This document shows, one piece after another, positions 53,920 through 64,000 of a DNA stretch of 64,000 nt (the stretch's first letter is position 1; every line of letters begins with the position of its first letter). Below the pieces are notes generated by a model. It saw nothing but the letters and a program-made list of their open reading frames with translations, did not search any database and had not been told where the DNA came from. This DNA is from Salminus brasiliensis. Taxonomy: Eukaryota; Chordata; Actinopteri; Characiformes; Bryconidae. A program made the position numbers and the translations under genes. The stretch covers positions 3,199,526-3,263,525 of the forward strand of contig NC_132881.1 in assembly GCF_030463535.1 (NCBI RefSeq). Direction: 5' to 3'.

Positions 53920-55180
53920 AAAACCGCAATTATTCAGCATCTACTATGAACTGTACTTTAATATCTACTAATAATTAAACAGTAAATATTATTAACAGTT
54001 CAGTAGCTACATTATTCAGTAATTGCTTTGATTTATTTAGTAACTTCTACAAAGTATCTACTATTAATTTTTCAGCATTGAGTATAAATGATTCAGTTGG
54101 TATGAATTATTCCGATTTAGTAACCGCTATGGATTTTCCAGTATCCACAAGGAATTTCACAGTAACTACTTCATTATTTCAGCTATGAAATATTCTGTAT
54201 TTACTATGAATTATCAAATCAAATTTGTTTGTCACATCAAAAGTCAAACACAGTGCCACTAGCAATGAAATGCTTTGACAACTGCTTGTGCACAAGGAAA
54301 AGGAATAAAGAATTTATAAGTCAAATTATTCAGCATTCACTATGAAGTATTTAGTAAAAACTATGAATTATTCAGTATCTCCAATGAAATATTCAGTATC
54401 TACAATTAATTATTCAGAACCCGCTAGGAAATATTCAGCTTTACATAATTCAGTAACAGCTATGAACTTTTCAGTATCCACAATGAATTATTCACCAACA
54501 GTTATAAATAATTCAGTTTATATTGTGAATCATTCAGTAACAGCAATTAACAATTCAGTGTCAAGTATGAATTATTCAGTATATACTATGAATTACTCAG
54601 TATCCACTATAAATTATTCAGTATATACTATGAATTATTCAGTATCCACTGTAAATGATTCAGGATATACTATGAATTATTCAGTGTATACTATGAATTA
54701 TTCAGTATCCACTTTAAATTATTCAGTATATACTATGAATTACTCAGTATCCACTGTAAATGATTCAGGATATACTATGAATTATTCAGTGTATACTATG
54801 AATTATTCAGTATCCACTTTAAATTATTCAGTATATACTATGAATTATTCAGTATGCACTATGAAGTATTCAGTATGCACTATGAAGTATTCAGTATATA
54901 CTATGAATTATTCAGTATATACTATGAATTGTTCCATATGCACTATGAATTGTTCCGTATGCACTATAAATTATTCCGTATGCACTATGAATTATTCAGT
55001 ATATACTATGAATTATTCAGTATCCACTTTAAATTATTCAGTATATGCTATGAATTATTCAGTATATGCTATGAATTGTTCAGTATGCACTATGAATTAT
55101 TCAGTATCCACTATGAATTCTTCAGTATATACTGTGAATTATTCATTAACAGCTATAATTAATTGAGTATCTACTATGCA
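53920..55180. repeat. 21-bp minisatellite array (TATGAATTATTCAGTATMYAC)
   Basis: Some 45-50 copies of a 21-bp unit near TATGAATTATTCAGTATATAC. They are sharp from about 54340 to 55165 and degenerate before that. A unique insertion with ATTTGTTTGTCACATCAAAA occupies about 54210-54330. Because 21 is a multiple of three, a 274-codon frame stays open on the plus strand; it is a by-product. Confidence 0.93.
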
Positions 55181-55539
55181 ATAGTTTAATACAATGGCCC
55201 TCTCTGCAGTCTTGATTTACTCAAAATCCACTCCTGCGACTCTGCTCGTTCCAATGAGCTGCAAGTGGGAAATAATTCAGTAAAAGGTGTCGTGTATTTC
55301 ACTGGGAGATGTAGGAGGGATAATAGAGCAGTTGGTGGTCTATCACTGGCCACTGATTGCATGTGCAACACACTGTGTGAGGACGTGTTGGCAGTGACTA
55401 CAAAGAGCACCAAACTGGGCAGAGCTTTAGCAGATGAGGGATATAGCCAGTCCATTTACTGAAACTCCGAGAGGCTCTTCTCTAGATTGGCTGAAGGTGG
55501 GATATAGCTGTGCCTGGGGGGGTCATTGCATTGTTATAT

Positions 55540-56320
55540 AGGCTTAAATGAAGGGACATGGGATGTGTGAATCATATCTCCCTCTATTACAGCCTTGTCC
55601 TGCCCAGATTTGTGGAACCTGTTAAAAGACATATGGCTAGTACTGGGCACATGTACTCGTATATTGTGCCATGCTGCAGTTACATAGCATTAATGGCAAA
55701 CCGCACACTGGAACCGTTAATAGTATATAGATGAATAGTGCCCCGGCATTGGAAGTGCACTCGTAAATGCAGTGAGTGAAGTGTCCGCCATTTTTCAGAT
55801 CTGAAGAAGACTGAGGAAAAAAGGTTCACAAAAGGCTGCAGTCGCTCTACATGGAAAGTTCTCAAGGAGCTCAGAGAGACAGGATCTCTTGATGGATACC
55901 AGAAATGTCCAGATCCATAGATTACAGAGATACCATGAAAGACGATCATATATAACATGGCCAAAGTGTTGGCCCCACATATGGATGCCCACTAGGGTCA
56001 GTGAAGGAACCAGGAAGGGTTTAAGCATGGCTCCATCTGTGTTGTACACGGCACATGTGGCCTGGATGGATCCCACTTGTTAATAAAGTGGGCTGTAATA
56101 ATGAATGTTCCCATTTGGAAAGCCCATGCCCACCTGGAACCCACTGAGTCCATGTCCCAACCATGTGAACCCTACATTAGCTGGGATATGGAGCCATTCT
56201 GGAGATCAAGGGTGTGCAGTCTTCTCCACAAAGGTCCAGAGTGGGTACAGATTATTATTCCCAAACACCTCAACTCAGAGATCAACTGATCAATCAAGTA
56301 GAGTCAGGTAAGCTCCAGTT
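55540..56320. other. Unassigned, possibly a repeat-derived block
   Basis: Contains long open stretches on both strands and an internal AATAAAGTGGGCTGTAATAA that echoes the fish AATAAAGTGGCC repeat end. I do not recognise a protein family, and no splice structure is evident. Confidence 0.3.
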
Positions 56321-56449
56321 TGTATGGCATTAAAAAAACATAAAAAAGCCACTCTGGACCCTTGTGAGGACAATTGGGAATGATGAACCACAGAATAACC
56401 TTTCAGATGTTGTTTAGATGTTTTTAGAGAGCTTTGTAAAAATTACACA

Positions 56450-56760
56450 GCCTTTCCCCTACGTTCCTTACGCTGTGTGTCCAAGCGAATTATGTTCTAG
56501 TTGTAGCTGGAATATTAGCAATTGCCTACAGTTTTCTCAGCATAATGATGTTGCGTTGAGCAGAAATGCATCTGTGAGAGACAACCGGGCATGAAAAAGA
56601 ATCTGCAATTACTGTGAATCATTTGGAATCAAATCACATGAATAAATTGAATAAATTGTGTCATTTTGTCAACACGAACAAGCGCTGTTTGTTTTGCTCT
56701 CTGAGATAATCAGCATGGCTTTGAACCACTCCATCAGTACATTTTATTTTGGAGTTTGTC
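56450..56760. promoter_or_regulatory. Possible conserved non-coding block
   Basis: Non-repetitive AT-balanced sequence with GGAATATTAGCAATTGCC, TTACTGTGAATCATTTGG and TGTCATTTTGTCAAC, lying in a gene desert. Low-confidence inference. Confidence 0.2.
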
Positions 56761-57504
56761 ACTCCGTGTGCCCCAGACAAACGGTCTAAAACCACTGCTG
56801 TTATAATGATCACAGCTCTGAAGAAGGCAGAGCACTGGTAATTGCTCTTTCTCCAAGCACAGCCTCCTTATTCACTTTACAGCAAAGGGATGAACATATG
56901 AGGAGAGCAAAAACAGCTATAGAACTGAAATGACATGCAGTTCATTGCTCAATGGCTGGCATATTACCTCTTCTGCTGAACGTGGTCTGCGTCTTTCTTG
57001 TAAGTAATAATGCTTATCGTTGTGTTTAACGATGCTCAAATACTTAATGACGAGGACAGAAATAGGATGCTGATGTTTTCTAACGATCAGAAGCTGGGAT
57101 GGTAATAAATGAAAGGCATCGGCAGGAAGACACGTGCGCAGAATGGGTTTGTTGAGACTAGCAGGGATAATCCAATTAGTGTTTTGTCATAACAAGACCT
57201 CAAATCCCTTGAAATGGAAAGCAAGGTGGAGAGGGCAGCTGATGGCCCAGACTAAAGGTCAAGACACATCAAGCTGAAGAAAAACCAGCACCAACTAAAG
57301 GCCGATTGATGATGACCTTATATCCAGCCTGGTCTCAAGAGGAATTTCCATGTATGCAGCTACAAGTCCAGTTCACGGATCATACAATGGGGACTAAATA
57401 TAGGTCGACCCTCATATGTATGCAGGAAGCACTGATGCAACCCAGACAAGCAGAAAGCAAATGGTGTGAACAGAGAATGCTAAAAAGCATCCAGTGAAAT
57501 TTTA

Positions 57505-58870
57505 TTACCTCAACCTCAACTTAACCTACTACACCTAAACCTAATTCTATGCTTCACCTAACCTACACCTTAACCTAAACATAATCGACTACACCTAAAC
57601 CTAAATCTACTAAACCTACTACACCTAAACCTAATTCTATCCTTCACCTAACCTACACCTCAACCTTAACTTAACCTACTACACCTAAACCTAATTCTAA
57701 CCTTCACCTAACCTACACCTCAACCTCAACTTAACCTACTACACCTAAACCTAATTCTAACCTTCACCTAACCTACACCTCAACCTCAACTTAACCTACT
57801 ACACCTAAACCTAATTCTAACCTTCACCTAACCTACACCTCAACCTTAACTTAACCTACTACACCTAAACCACACCTCAACCTAAACATAATCGACTACA
57901 CCTAAACCTAATTCTACTAAATCTATTAAACCTACTACACCTAAACCTAATTATATCCTTCACCTAACCCACACCTTAACCTAAACATAATCGACTACAC
58001 CTAAACCTAATTCTACTAAACCTACTAAACCTACTACACCTAAACCTAATTCTATCCTTCACCTAACCTACACCTCAACCTAAACATAATCGACTACACC
58101 TAAACCTAATTCTACTAAATCTACTAAACCTACTACACTTAAACCTAATTCTATTCTTCATCTAACCTACACCTCAACCTAATCCTACCCTATTACACCT
58201 AAACCTAATTCTAACCTTCCTTTAATCTAACTTTAACCTAATGTACACCTAAACCTAAACTTATCCTACTAAACCCAAACCCAACTTAACTTAACCTAGA
58301 CTTAACCTAACCTACACCCCAACCTAAACTTAAACTACTACACCTAAACCTAGTTCTACATTTTACCTAAACCTAAACATAGCCTATACTACACCTCAAT
58401 CTAACCCTAAACATAATCTACTACACCTAAACCTAATTTTATCCTTAACCTAACCCAAACTTAATGTAACCTACACCTCAAACTAACCCTACACCTAATC
58501 TACTAAACCTAAACCTAATTAGAACCTTAACTTAACCAAACCTACACCTCAAACTAACCCTAAACCTAATTAGAACCTAAACTTAACCTAACCTACACCT
58601 CAAACTAACCCTAAACTACACCTAAACCTAATTCTGACTTTAAACTAACCTAAACTTAACCTAACCTACACCTCAATTTAGTCCTAACATTAACCTGACT
58701 TTACCCCACCTACACCTCAACCTAAATCTAACCTAAACCTAACCTACTTCTAATGTTAACCCAACCTTAACTCATCAGCACCTCAACCCGAACATAAACT
58801 TAACCTAACCCTTACCTTAATCCAGGCAGTGTTATTGCCTAAACCTACACCTCAACCAAACCCAAACTTA
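57505..58870. repeat. 60-bp minisatellite of CCTAAAC/ACCTAA hexamers
   Basis: About 1.35 kb of hexamer-like CCTAAM, ACACCT and CAACCT units on the plus strand. From about 57660 to 57850 a 60-bp period is exact (AATTCTAACCTTCACCTAAC then CTACACCTCAACCT, CAACTTAACCTACTAC and ACCTAAACCT). Elsewhere it is degenerate with variant units such as AACATAATCGACTACACC. The composition resembles a mutated interstitial telomeric repeat. Confidence 0.92.
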
Positions 58871-60164
58871 ACCACAGTGGAATGTGTAGAAAGTTCTTAC
58901 AGGTTTTGCAGGAAGTCCATCAGCTCTTCTTTTAGAAGCTCCATAACAGAGCAGTATGCATGTATCTGTAGCAACACCAAAGTCTGTGGCACAACTCAAA
59001 ACAGCACCTCCAGTGGCTGGGAGGTGTAGTGTGAGTGGTAAAATATGTATGGATCTTACTGGATTTGGGTACAATGTTACAATTGTCTTAGGGTGTACAT
59101 TTAGTCTTATATGTACATATTTTATGAGATGTTCTGTCAGCTCATTTACACCATATCAGAACTGAACCCCTCGTTCCTATTATTGACCATCAAATATGAG
59201 GCTTTGGTGAGCAACCAGAGCTACAGGCCTACAGGATGCAACCTATAGCAGATATGAGCAGGGCTCTCCAGACCTACAAACCAACCAAAAACTCTTCCCA
59301 AACTCTCAGTTTTCGCAGAGCCGCTCAGAGCTCACTCAATCAAACTTTAAATCTGTTTTCTAAAAAGTTAGAATGTGAAAAAAACATGAAATGAGATTAA
59401 AATTATATTCATTTCGGCGTGATCATCTAGTCAACTGGAAATTTAATGGACCTCGGAGATGTCCTCTGGGCAGAACTATGTATTAGCTGTGATCTAGGCC
59501 ATCAGTAATGAGCATTTTATGTCCTTCTTTGAGGATAGGGCTTGTGACCAGCCTGAGTTTGATCCCTCTTTCAAGAGGCAGCAATCCAGCATTTAAATCA
59601 AAGTGTGCGACGCGAATGCCAGCATTGATTTTCATGTTTTTGCTAATGCCATGCTGTAGAACACTATCAGTGTTTGTCAGTGGCGGTAATAACAGATTGT
59701 AAAACTGCAGAGCTGCGGGGAAGGGTGTTATGAAGGATCTGCGACTGAACAGCAGTACCATATGGGAGTTTTTTTTTTTCACAAAAAGCAATTTAATCGA
59801 CTTTAAAATGCAATTTCACTGAACAAAAAAAACCTCACATAGCAACAAAAATGCAAGGTAAAAAAAACACTCTTGCTTTTCATACAGGTTAGTTTACCCT
59901 AGGCTGTCAGAGAAATAACACCACTCCACAATGGTGGTATTGGACACTGCTGTATTTCTTGAGGAGAGTGACCTCACCTCCCAGTTCTTTTCAGCTGTAA
60001 GCCTTTGGTCAGCTGCTTTCTTGCCAGATGCTTTACAGCTTAGATTCAAACTGATCTGAACATATACAGCTAAGGCACACAGTCCATTTATTAAAAAAAG
60101 TTGCTTATTTACACTTAATATTTTTATAAAGCTTTAATGACCATCAGTATACAATCAATATAAC

Positions 60165-60165
<1 letters not shown>
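58871..60165. other. Intergenic, no gene recognised
   Basis: Non-repetitive sequence between two minisatellites. Short open frames have no recognisable family. Confidence 0.4.

Positions 60166-60169
<4 letters not shown>

Positions 60170-60243
<74 letters not shown>
60170..60243. repeat. (TA)n microsatellite
   Basis: About 74 bp of uninterrupted TA. Confidence 0.95.
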
Positions 60244-60245
<2 letters not shown>

Positions 60246-60319
60246 CATATATCTCATAACCTCAATATATGACCTAATAACCTCAGAAATTTGTAAATTT
60301 CCCCACTGCGGGACTAATA

Positions 60320-61790
60320 AAGGATTATCTTATCTTAGGATTATCTTAGTATATTGTCCCATGGCCCTCAATATATTATCCCATTATTTTGTGGCCTCAA
60401 CATACTATCTCATGACCTCAGTACATTATCTCATGACCTCAATATTTTATCTAATAACATCATTAATATATTATCCCATGGCCTCATTATAGTACATAGT
60501 AGTCTCAATATATTGTCTTGTGGTTGGGGTTTTAATACTTTATCTCATAGTTGTGATCTCAGTGTATTATCTTGTGGCCTCAATATATTATTTCATAATC
60601 GCAATATATTACTAAATTAACCTCAGTATATTGTCTCATGCCCCTTGATATATTGTTCCATTATTTTGTGGCTGTTATATATTATCTCATGGCCTCAATA
60701 TATTATCTCATGGCCGTCAACATATTATCCCATTATTTTGTGGCCTCAACATACTATCTTATGACCTCAGTATATTATCTCATGACCTCAATATACTATC
60801 TCATGACCTCCATATTTTATCCAATAACATCATTATTATATTATCCCATGGCCTCATTATAATACCTTGTAGTCTCAATATATTATCTTGTGGTTGGGGC
60901 TTTAATACTTTATCTCATGGTTGTGATCTTAGTATATTATCTTGTGGCCTCAATATATCATCTCATGATCTCAATATATTACCTAATTAACCTCAGTATA
61001 TTGTCCCATGCCCCTTAATATGATGTTCCATTATTTTGTGGCTGTTATGTATTATCTCATGGCCTCAATATATTATCTCATGGCCGTCAACATATTATTC
61101 CATTATTTTGTGGCCATTAAATCTTACAGTTGTGGCCTCAACATACTATCTCGTGACCTCAATATTTTATCTAATAACATCATCATATTATCCCATGGCT
61201 TCATTATAGTACCTTGTGGTCTCAATATATTATCTTGTGGTTGTGGCTTTAATACATTATCTCATTTTTGTAGCCTCAATAGATTATTTATTGGCTTTAT
61301 TAGATTATCTTGTGGTCATAAAAAAGTTTAATTTGTTGCCTTAATATTGAACTCATGAACTCAATATATTATCTTATGGCAATATATTATTTTTTGACCT
61401 TAACATATTATCTTGTGACCCCAATACAGTATTTCATAATCTCTAAATATTATTTTGTTACCATAATATAGTATATCATAACCACATTATTATTTTGTGA
61501 CCATGATCTGTAATATAACATTCTCTGTATATTATCTTATGAATTCAATATATTGTCCTGTAGCCTCAATGCAGTGCCTTGACGCCTCAATATATTGCCC
61601 TGTAGTTGTCTCTTCAATATATCTTGTACATATCTTGTAGTTGTGGCTTTTAGATATTATATTATGGTTAGTTACATCAACATATTATCTTATGGCATCA
61701 ACAGATTATTTCTTGGCCTGAATAGATTATCTTGTGGCTGCTAGCAGCTTAATTTGTGGCCTCAATATGTGATATTGTGGTCACACCTTA
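60320..61790. repeat. 21-bp minisatellite with ~360-bp higher-order period
   Basis: The basic unit is close to CTCAATATATTATCTCATGGC. Variant units recur in the same order about every 360 bp: TATTATCCCATTATTTTGTGG at 60372, 60727 and 61094, and GTTGTGATCT at about 60550 and 60920. The pattern fades after about 61330. Confidence 0.9.
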
Positions 61791-61799
61791 TTAAAAAAA

Positions 61800-62630
61800 T
61801 GTCATCTCAGAGGCTCTGTAAAAAGGGCATTAAAAGCGATAGCTCATTTGACCAGTTAAGAATAATCGTTTTGCTCCTCAGTAGATAATAAGCTGTGCCC
61901 ATCTTTCACTGGGGTGGTACCCTGAATGGTACGTCTTCAGAACCTTTAATGAGGGAACATAATCATACCATATTCCAGACTTTATGGACATTTAGAGAGC
62001 GTCACTATTTCCTGTTCAGTCTGCTATTCTGGTGGACTTTTAGGATCGAACCACCTCCGCACTGATGGTGACTGGTTTCACAGCCCCCTGACATGCCAGA
62101 AATCCAGCACTAGTTCTTTTCCTCACTGATGCTGCAGGAGATTTTCCCTGCTGTGCTCTGACTCATCTTCATCGTGAATGTATTGAACGTCATCAGAAAG
62201 CAGTAGCACTTATTGAATTATCTCAATGTGTAATCCACCTCATGCAGAGTCTTCTGTTTTTTTTTGCTGCACCAGGGCCGGTGATCGCAAGAGCCGATTT
62301 CGAAACAGTGGGGCAATCTATAGCTGCTCTGTAATGTCGGAAGGCTAGCATCACTGACCTGTGTAGTGGTACTGAAGCGCACTAATGATACACTCCAGTG
62401 CCCTTCAGTGGCTACCATTTCCCATTTGCCGAGTGCTAGTTATGGCTTCAGAGTGCTTGCTTTAAAGTTGGAGTTTTAGACTGTTTCTTTTATCTAGCAC
62501 TGTAGCTTCAACATCGTTTTTTATTATTATTTGTGCTTAAAAATGGACAAAATTTCTGACAAGGTTATTAAATGTTGTATTATATTTAGCAGTTCATTTG
62601 GTGCATGGTATGGATTGCCTTGCTTACATT
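61800..62630. other. Intergenic, no gene recognised
   Basis: Mixed sequence without an identifiable family or exon. Confidence 0.35.
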
Positions 62631-62990
62631 TACATTTACATTTAAGGCGTTTAGCAGACGCTCTTCTCCAGAGCGACTTACAAAAGTGCTTTGCAATTTA
62701 CCCAAGAAAAACCTCAGCTAGTTTGAATAGACTAATAATTCAAAGATACCTCCAAGTTTAGACTCTACTAAACCCAAGTCAATAAGGCCCAAGTACTCTC
62801 AGAAGAGGAGGGTCTTCAGTCTGGGTTTGAAGACAGCGAGCGTTGGACTCTGCTGTTCGGACACCCAGGGGAAGCTTGTTCCACCACTTTGATGCCAGGA
62901 CAGAAAAAAGTCTGGACGCTCGTCTTCTGTGGATTTTGAGGGATGACGGGGATTTGACCATTGCCATCAAGTACAGAGGGCACTTGAGTT
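62630..62990. mobile_element. Fish dispersed repeat with TTTACATTTA head
   Basis: Begins TTACATTTACATTTACATTT AAGGCGTTTAGCAGACGCTC and CCAGAGCGACTTACA, a head found throughout teleost genomes. It is followed by AGAGGAGGGTCTTCAGTCTG and TTCCACCACTTTGATGCCAG. On the minus strand the second part reads SVLASKWWNKLPLGVRTAES, resembling the C-terminal peptide of LINE reverse-transcriptase frames. Fragmentary. Confidence 0.65.
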
Positions 62991-63900
62991 ATTAGTAGCC
63001 AGTTTAAGAGAGCGCATGGCTTACGTATTTTTAGTTCTGGCCCATAACTCTAAACACAAATTCTGGGTACCTTGAAACTCACTTAAGCCTGGAGCTTTGT
63101 GGGGAAAAAAGCCTTGAACTCAGGAGGTGTATTTATCAGGAAAGGTAACACAGGTTGTCATGCTAAACTGATTGGCATCTAAATACGGCAAGTGCAAATG
63201 ACACAGACAACCTACCCGTTTTATTCAAATTAGCCGTGAGGGAAAATTTCCAGTGAACTATGACAGAGTGATGAACTCTCATACAGAACCATGATGTCCA
63301 GACCATGGGGTAAACCCAACCATGGCTTCAGTGTACTGTTAAACCTTCCTGTCATCTGTCATGTTTACTAAATCCTGAAAAAGGCTCATCATGGCAAACC
63401 GACATTTTCCTCAAGCTTGGAAAATCAGCAGCAGCTATCTCAATACATTCTCAATACATGAAGGAAACCATGACCATTTAACTGGGTTAAAAATATAAGA
63501 TTACACACAATTTTGCATACTTTATATCAATGACACACAGTACAGGTACTGAGACAGCTAATGCAATTTGATACTTGAAATAACATAACACAAAATGAAA
63601 CAACACCACTAGTTTTTTTTTCATAGGGCACTACAGACCTAGGGGCAAGCATGGAGAAAAATATTTAAATGTCACAATCTCTATTAGAGACTACAAGAGC
63701 ACAACTGTTTAAAATGCTGTCCAATGAAAAACATGTATCTTCATGCAGATTCTCTGTACACAAGACTCTTTACAATAGAAATGCTTTGAATTACTTGGAA
63801 TAAACTTTTAATTTACATTAAATTAACTTAGTTAAGGACTTCTTTTCCCTCTCCTGTAAAGTCACTATTTTGGAGATGTTTTTTTTTTTCATGGGACAGC
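62991..63900. other. Intergenic, no gene recognised
   Basis: AT-rich, apparently non-repetitive. No exon seen. Confidence 0.35.
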
Positions 63901-63903
63901 AAT

Positions 63904-63904
63904 G

Positions 63905-63950
<46 letters not shown>

Positions 63951-63951
63951 C
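63904..63951. repeat. (AT)n(GT)n microsatellite
   Basis: About 23 bp of AT followed by about 24 bp of GT. Confidence 0.93.
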
Positions 63952-64000
63952 TGTATATATATGGCAGTTTTGGCCACTTAACAATGGCTCTTTTGCATGT

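Noticed and set aside
54342-55166. A 274-codon open frame as a repetitive protein gene
   Set aside because: It is the 21-bp minisatellite read in frame. Another frame is also open over part of it, codon variation follows the DNA repeat, and no promoter or splice context is visible.
53920-61790. Tandem arrays as CRISPR
   Set aside because: Units are contiguous and degenerate without unique spacers, and the sequence is vertebrate.
62779-62970. Minus-strand peptide with WWNKLPLGVRTAES as a gene
   Set aside because: It matches the common C-terminal peptide of fish LINE-type repeats and sits next to another dispersed repeat head. It is fragmentary.

Overview
The window is nuclear DNA from a vertebrate, almost certainly a teleost fish. 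It has split genes with GT-AG introns, immunoglobulin light-chain V, J and C segments with recombination signals, tRNA-derived SINEs, Tc1-like debris, long (AT)n and (CA)n tracts and several minisatellites. Some dispersed repeats resemble families I associate with characiform and catfish genomes, but the order cannot be fixed from sequence alone.

Layout. 1-1930: two tandem arrays. 2050-23300: an lbh-family gene on the minus strand, with three coding exons (4883-5104, 10392-10494, 22899-22927; 117 residues), a probable long 3' UTR and a GC-rich promoter; its introns are full of repeats. 26300-34250: two complete immunoglobulin light-chain cassettes on the plus strand, each with leader, V, 23-bp-spacer RSS, 12-bp-spacer RSS, J, and C with a poly(A) signal. 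The 23/12 arrangement identifies the lambda type. 35571-35690: a candidate 3' enhancer with an octamer and E-boxes. 37543-48985: sh2d4b on the minus strand, eight coding exons giving a 455-residue adaptor with one C-terminal SH2 domain; one intron has a GC donor. 49000-64000: no gene was recognised. This part holds a solo LTR with a 5-bp target duplication and three large unrelated minisatellites: a 21-bp unit at 53.9-55.2 kb, a 60-bp telomere-like unit at 57.5-58.9 kb, and a 21-bp unit with a 360-bp higher-order period at 60.3-61.8 kb.

How the genes work together. The two light-chain cassettes form a small antigen-receptor cluster between two unrelated genes that read the opposite way. Cassette 1 looks fully conventional. 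Cassette 2 has a germline CDR3 with two extra cysteines, a J in which the FGXG phenylalanine is isoleucine, and a non-consensus J heptamer, so it is either specialised or decaying. The two C exons are nearly identical while V, J and introns have diverged, which points to gene conversion limited to the C exon. No bacterial, phage or CRISPR feature is present.
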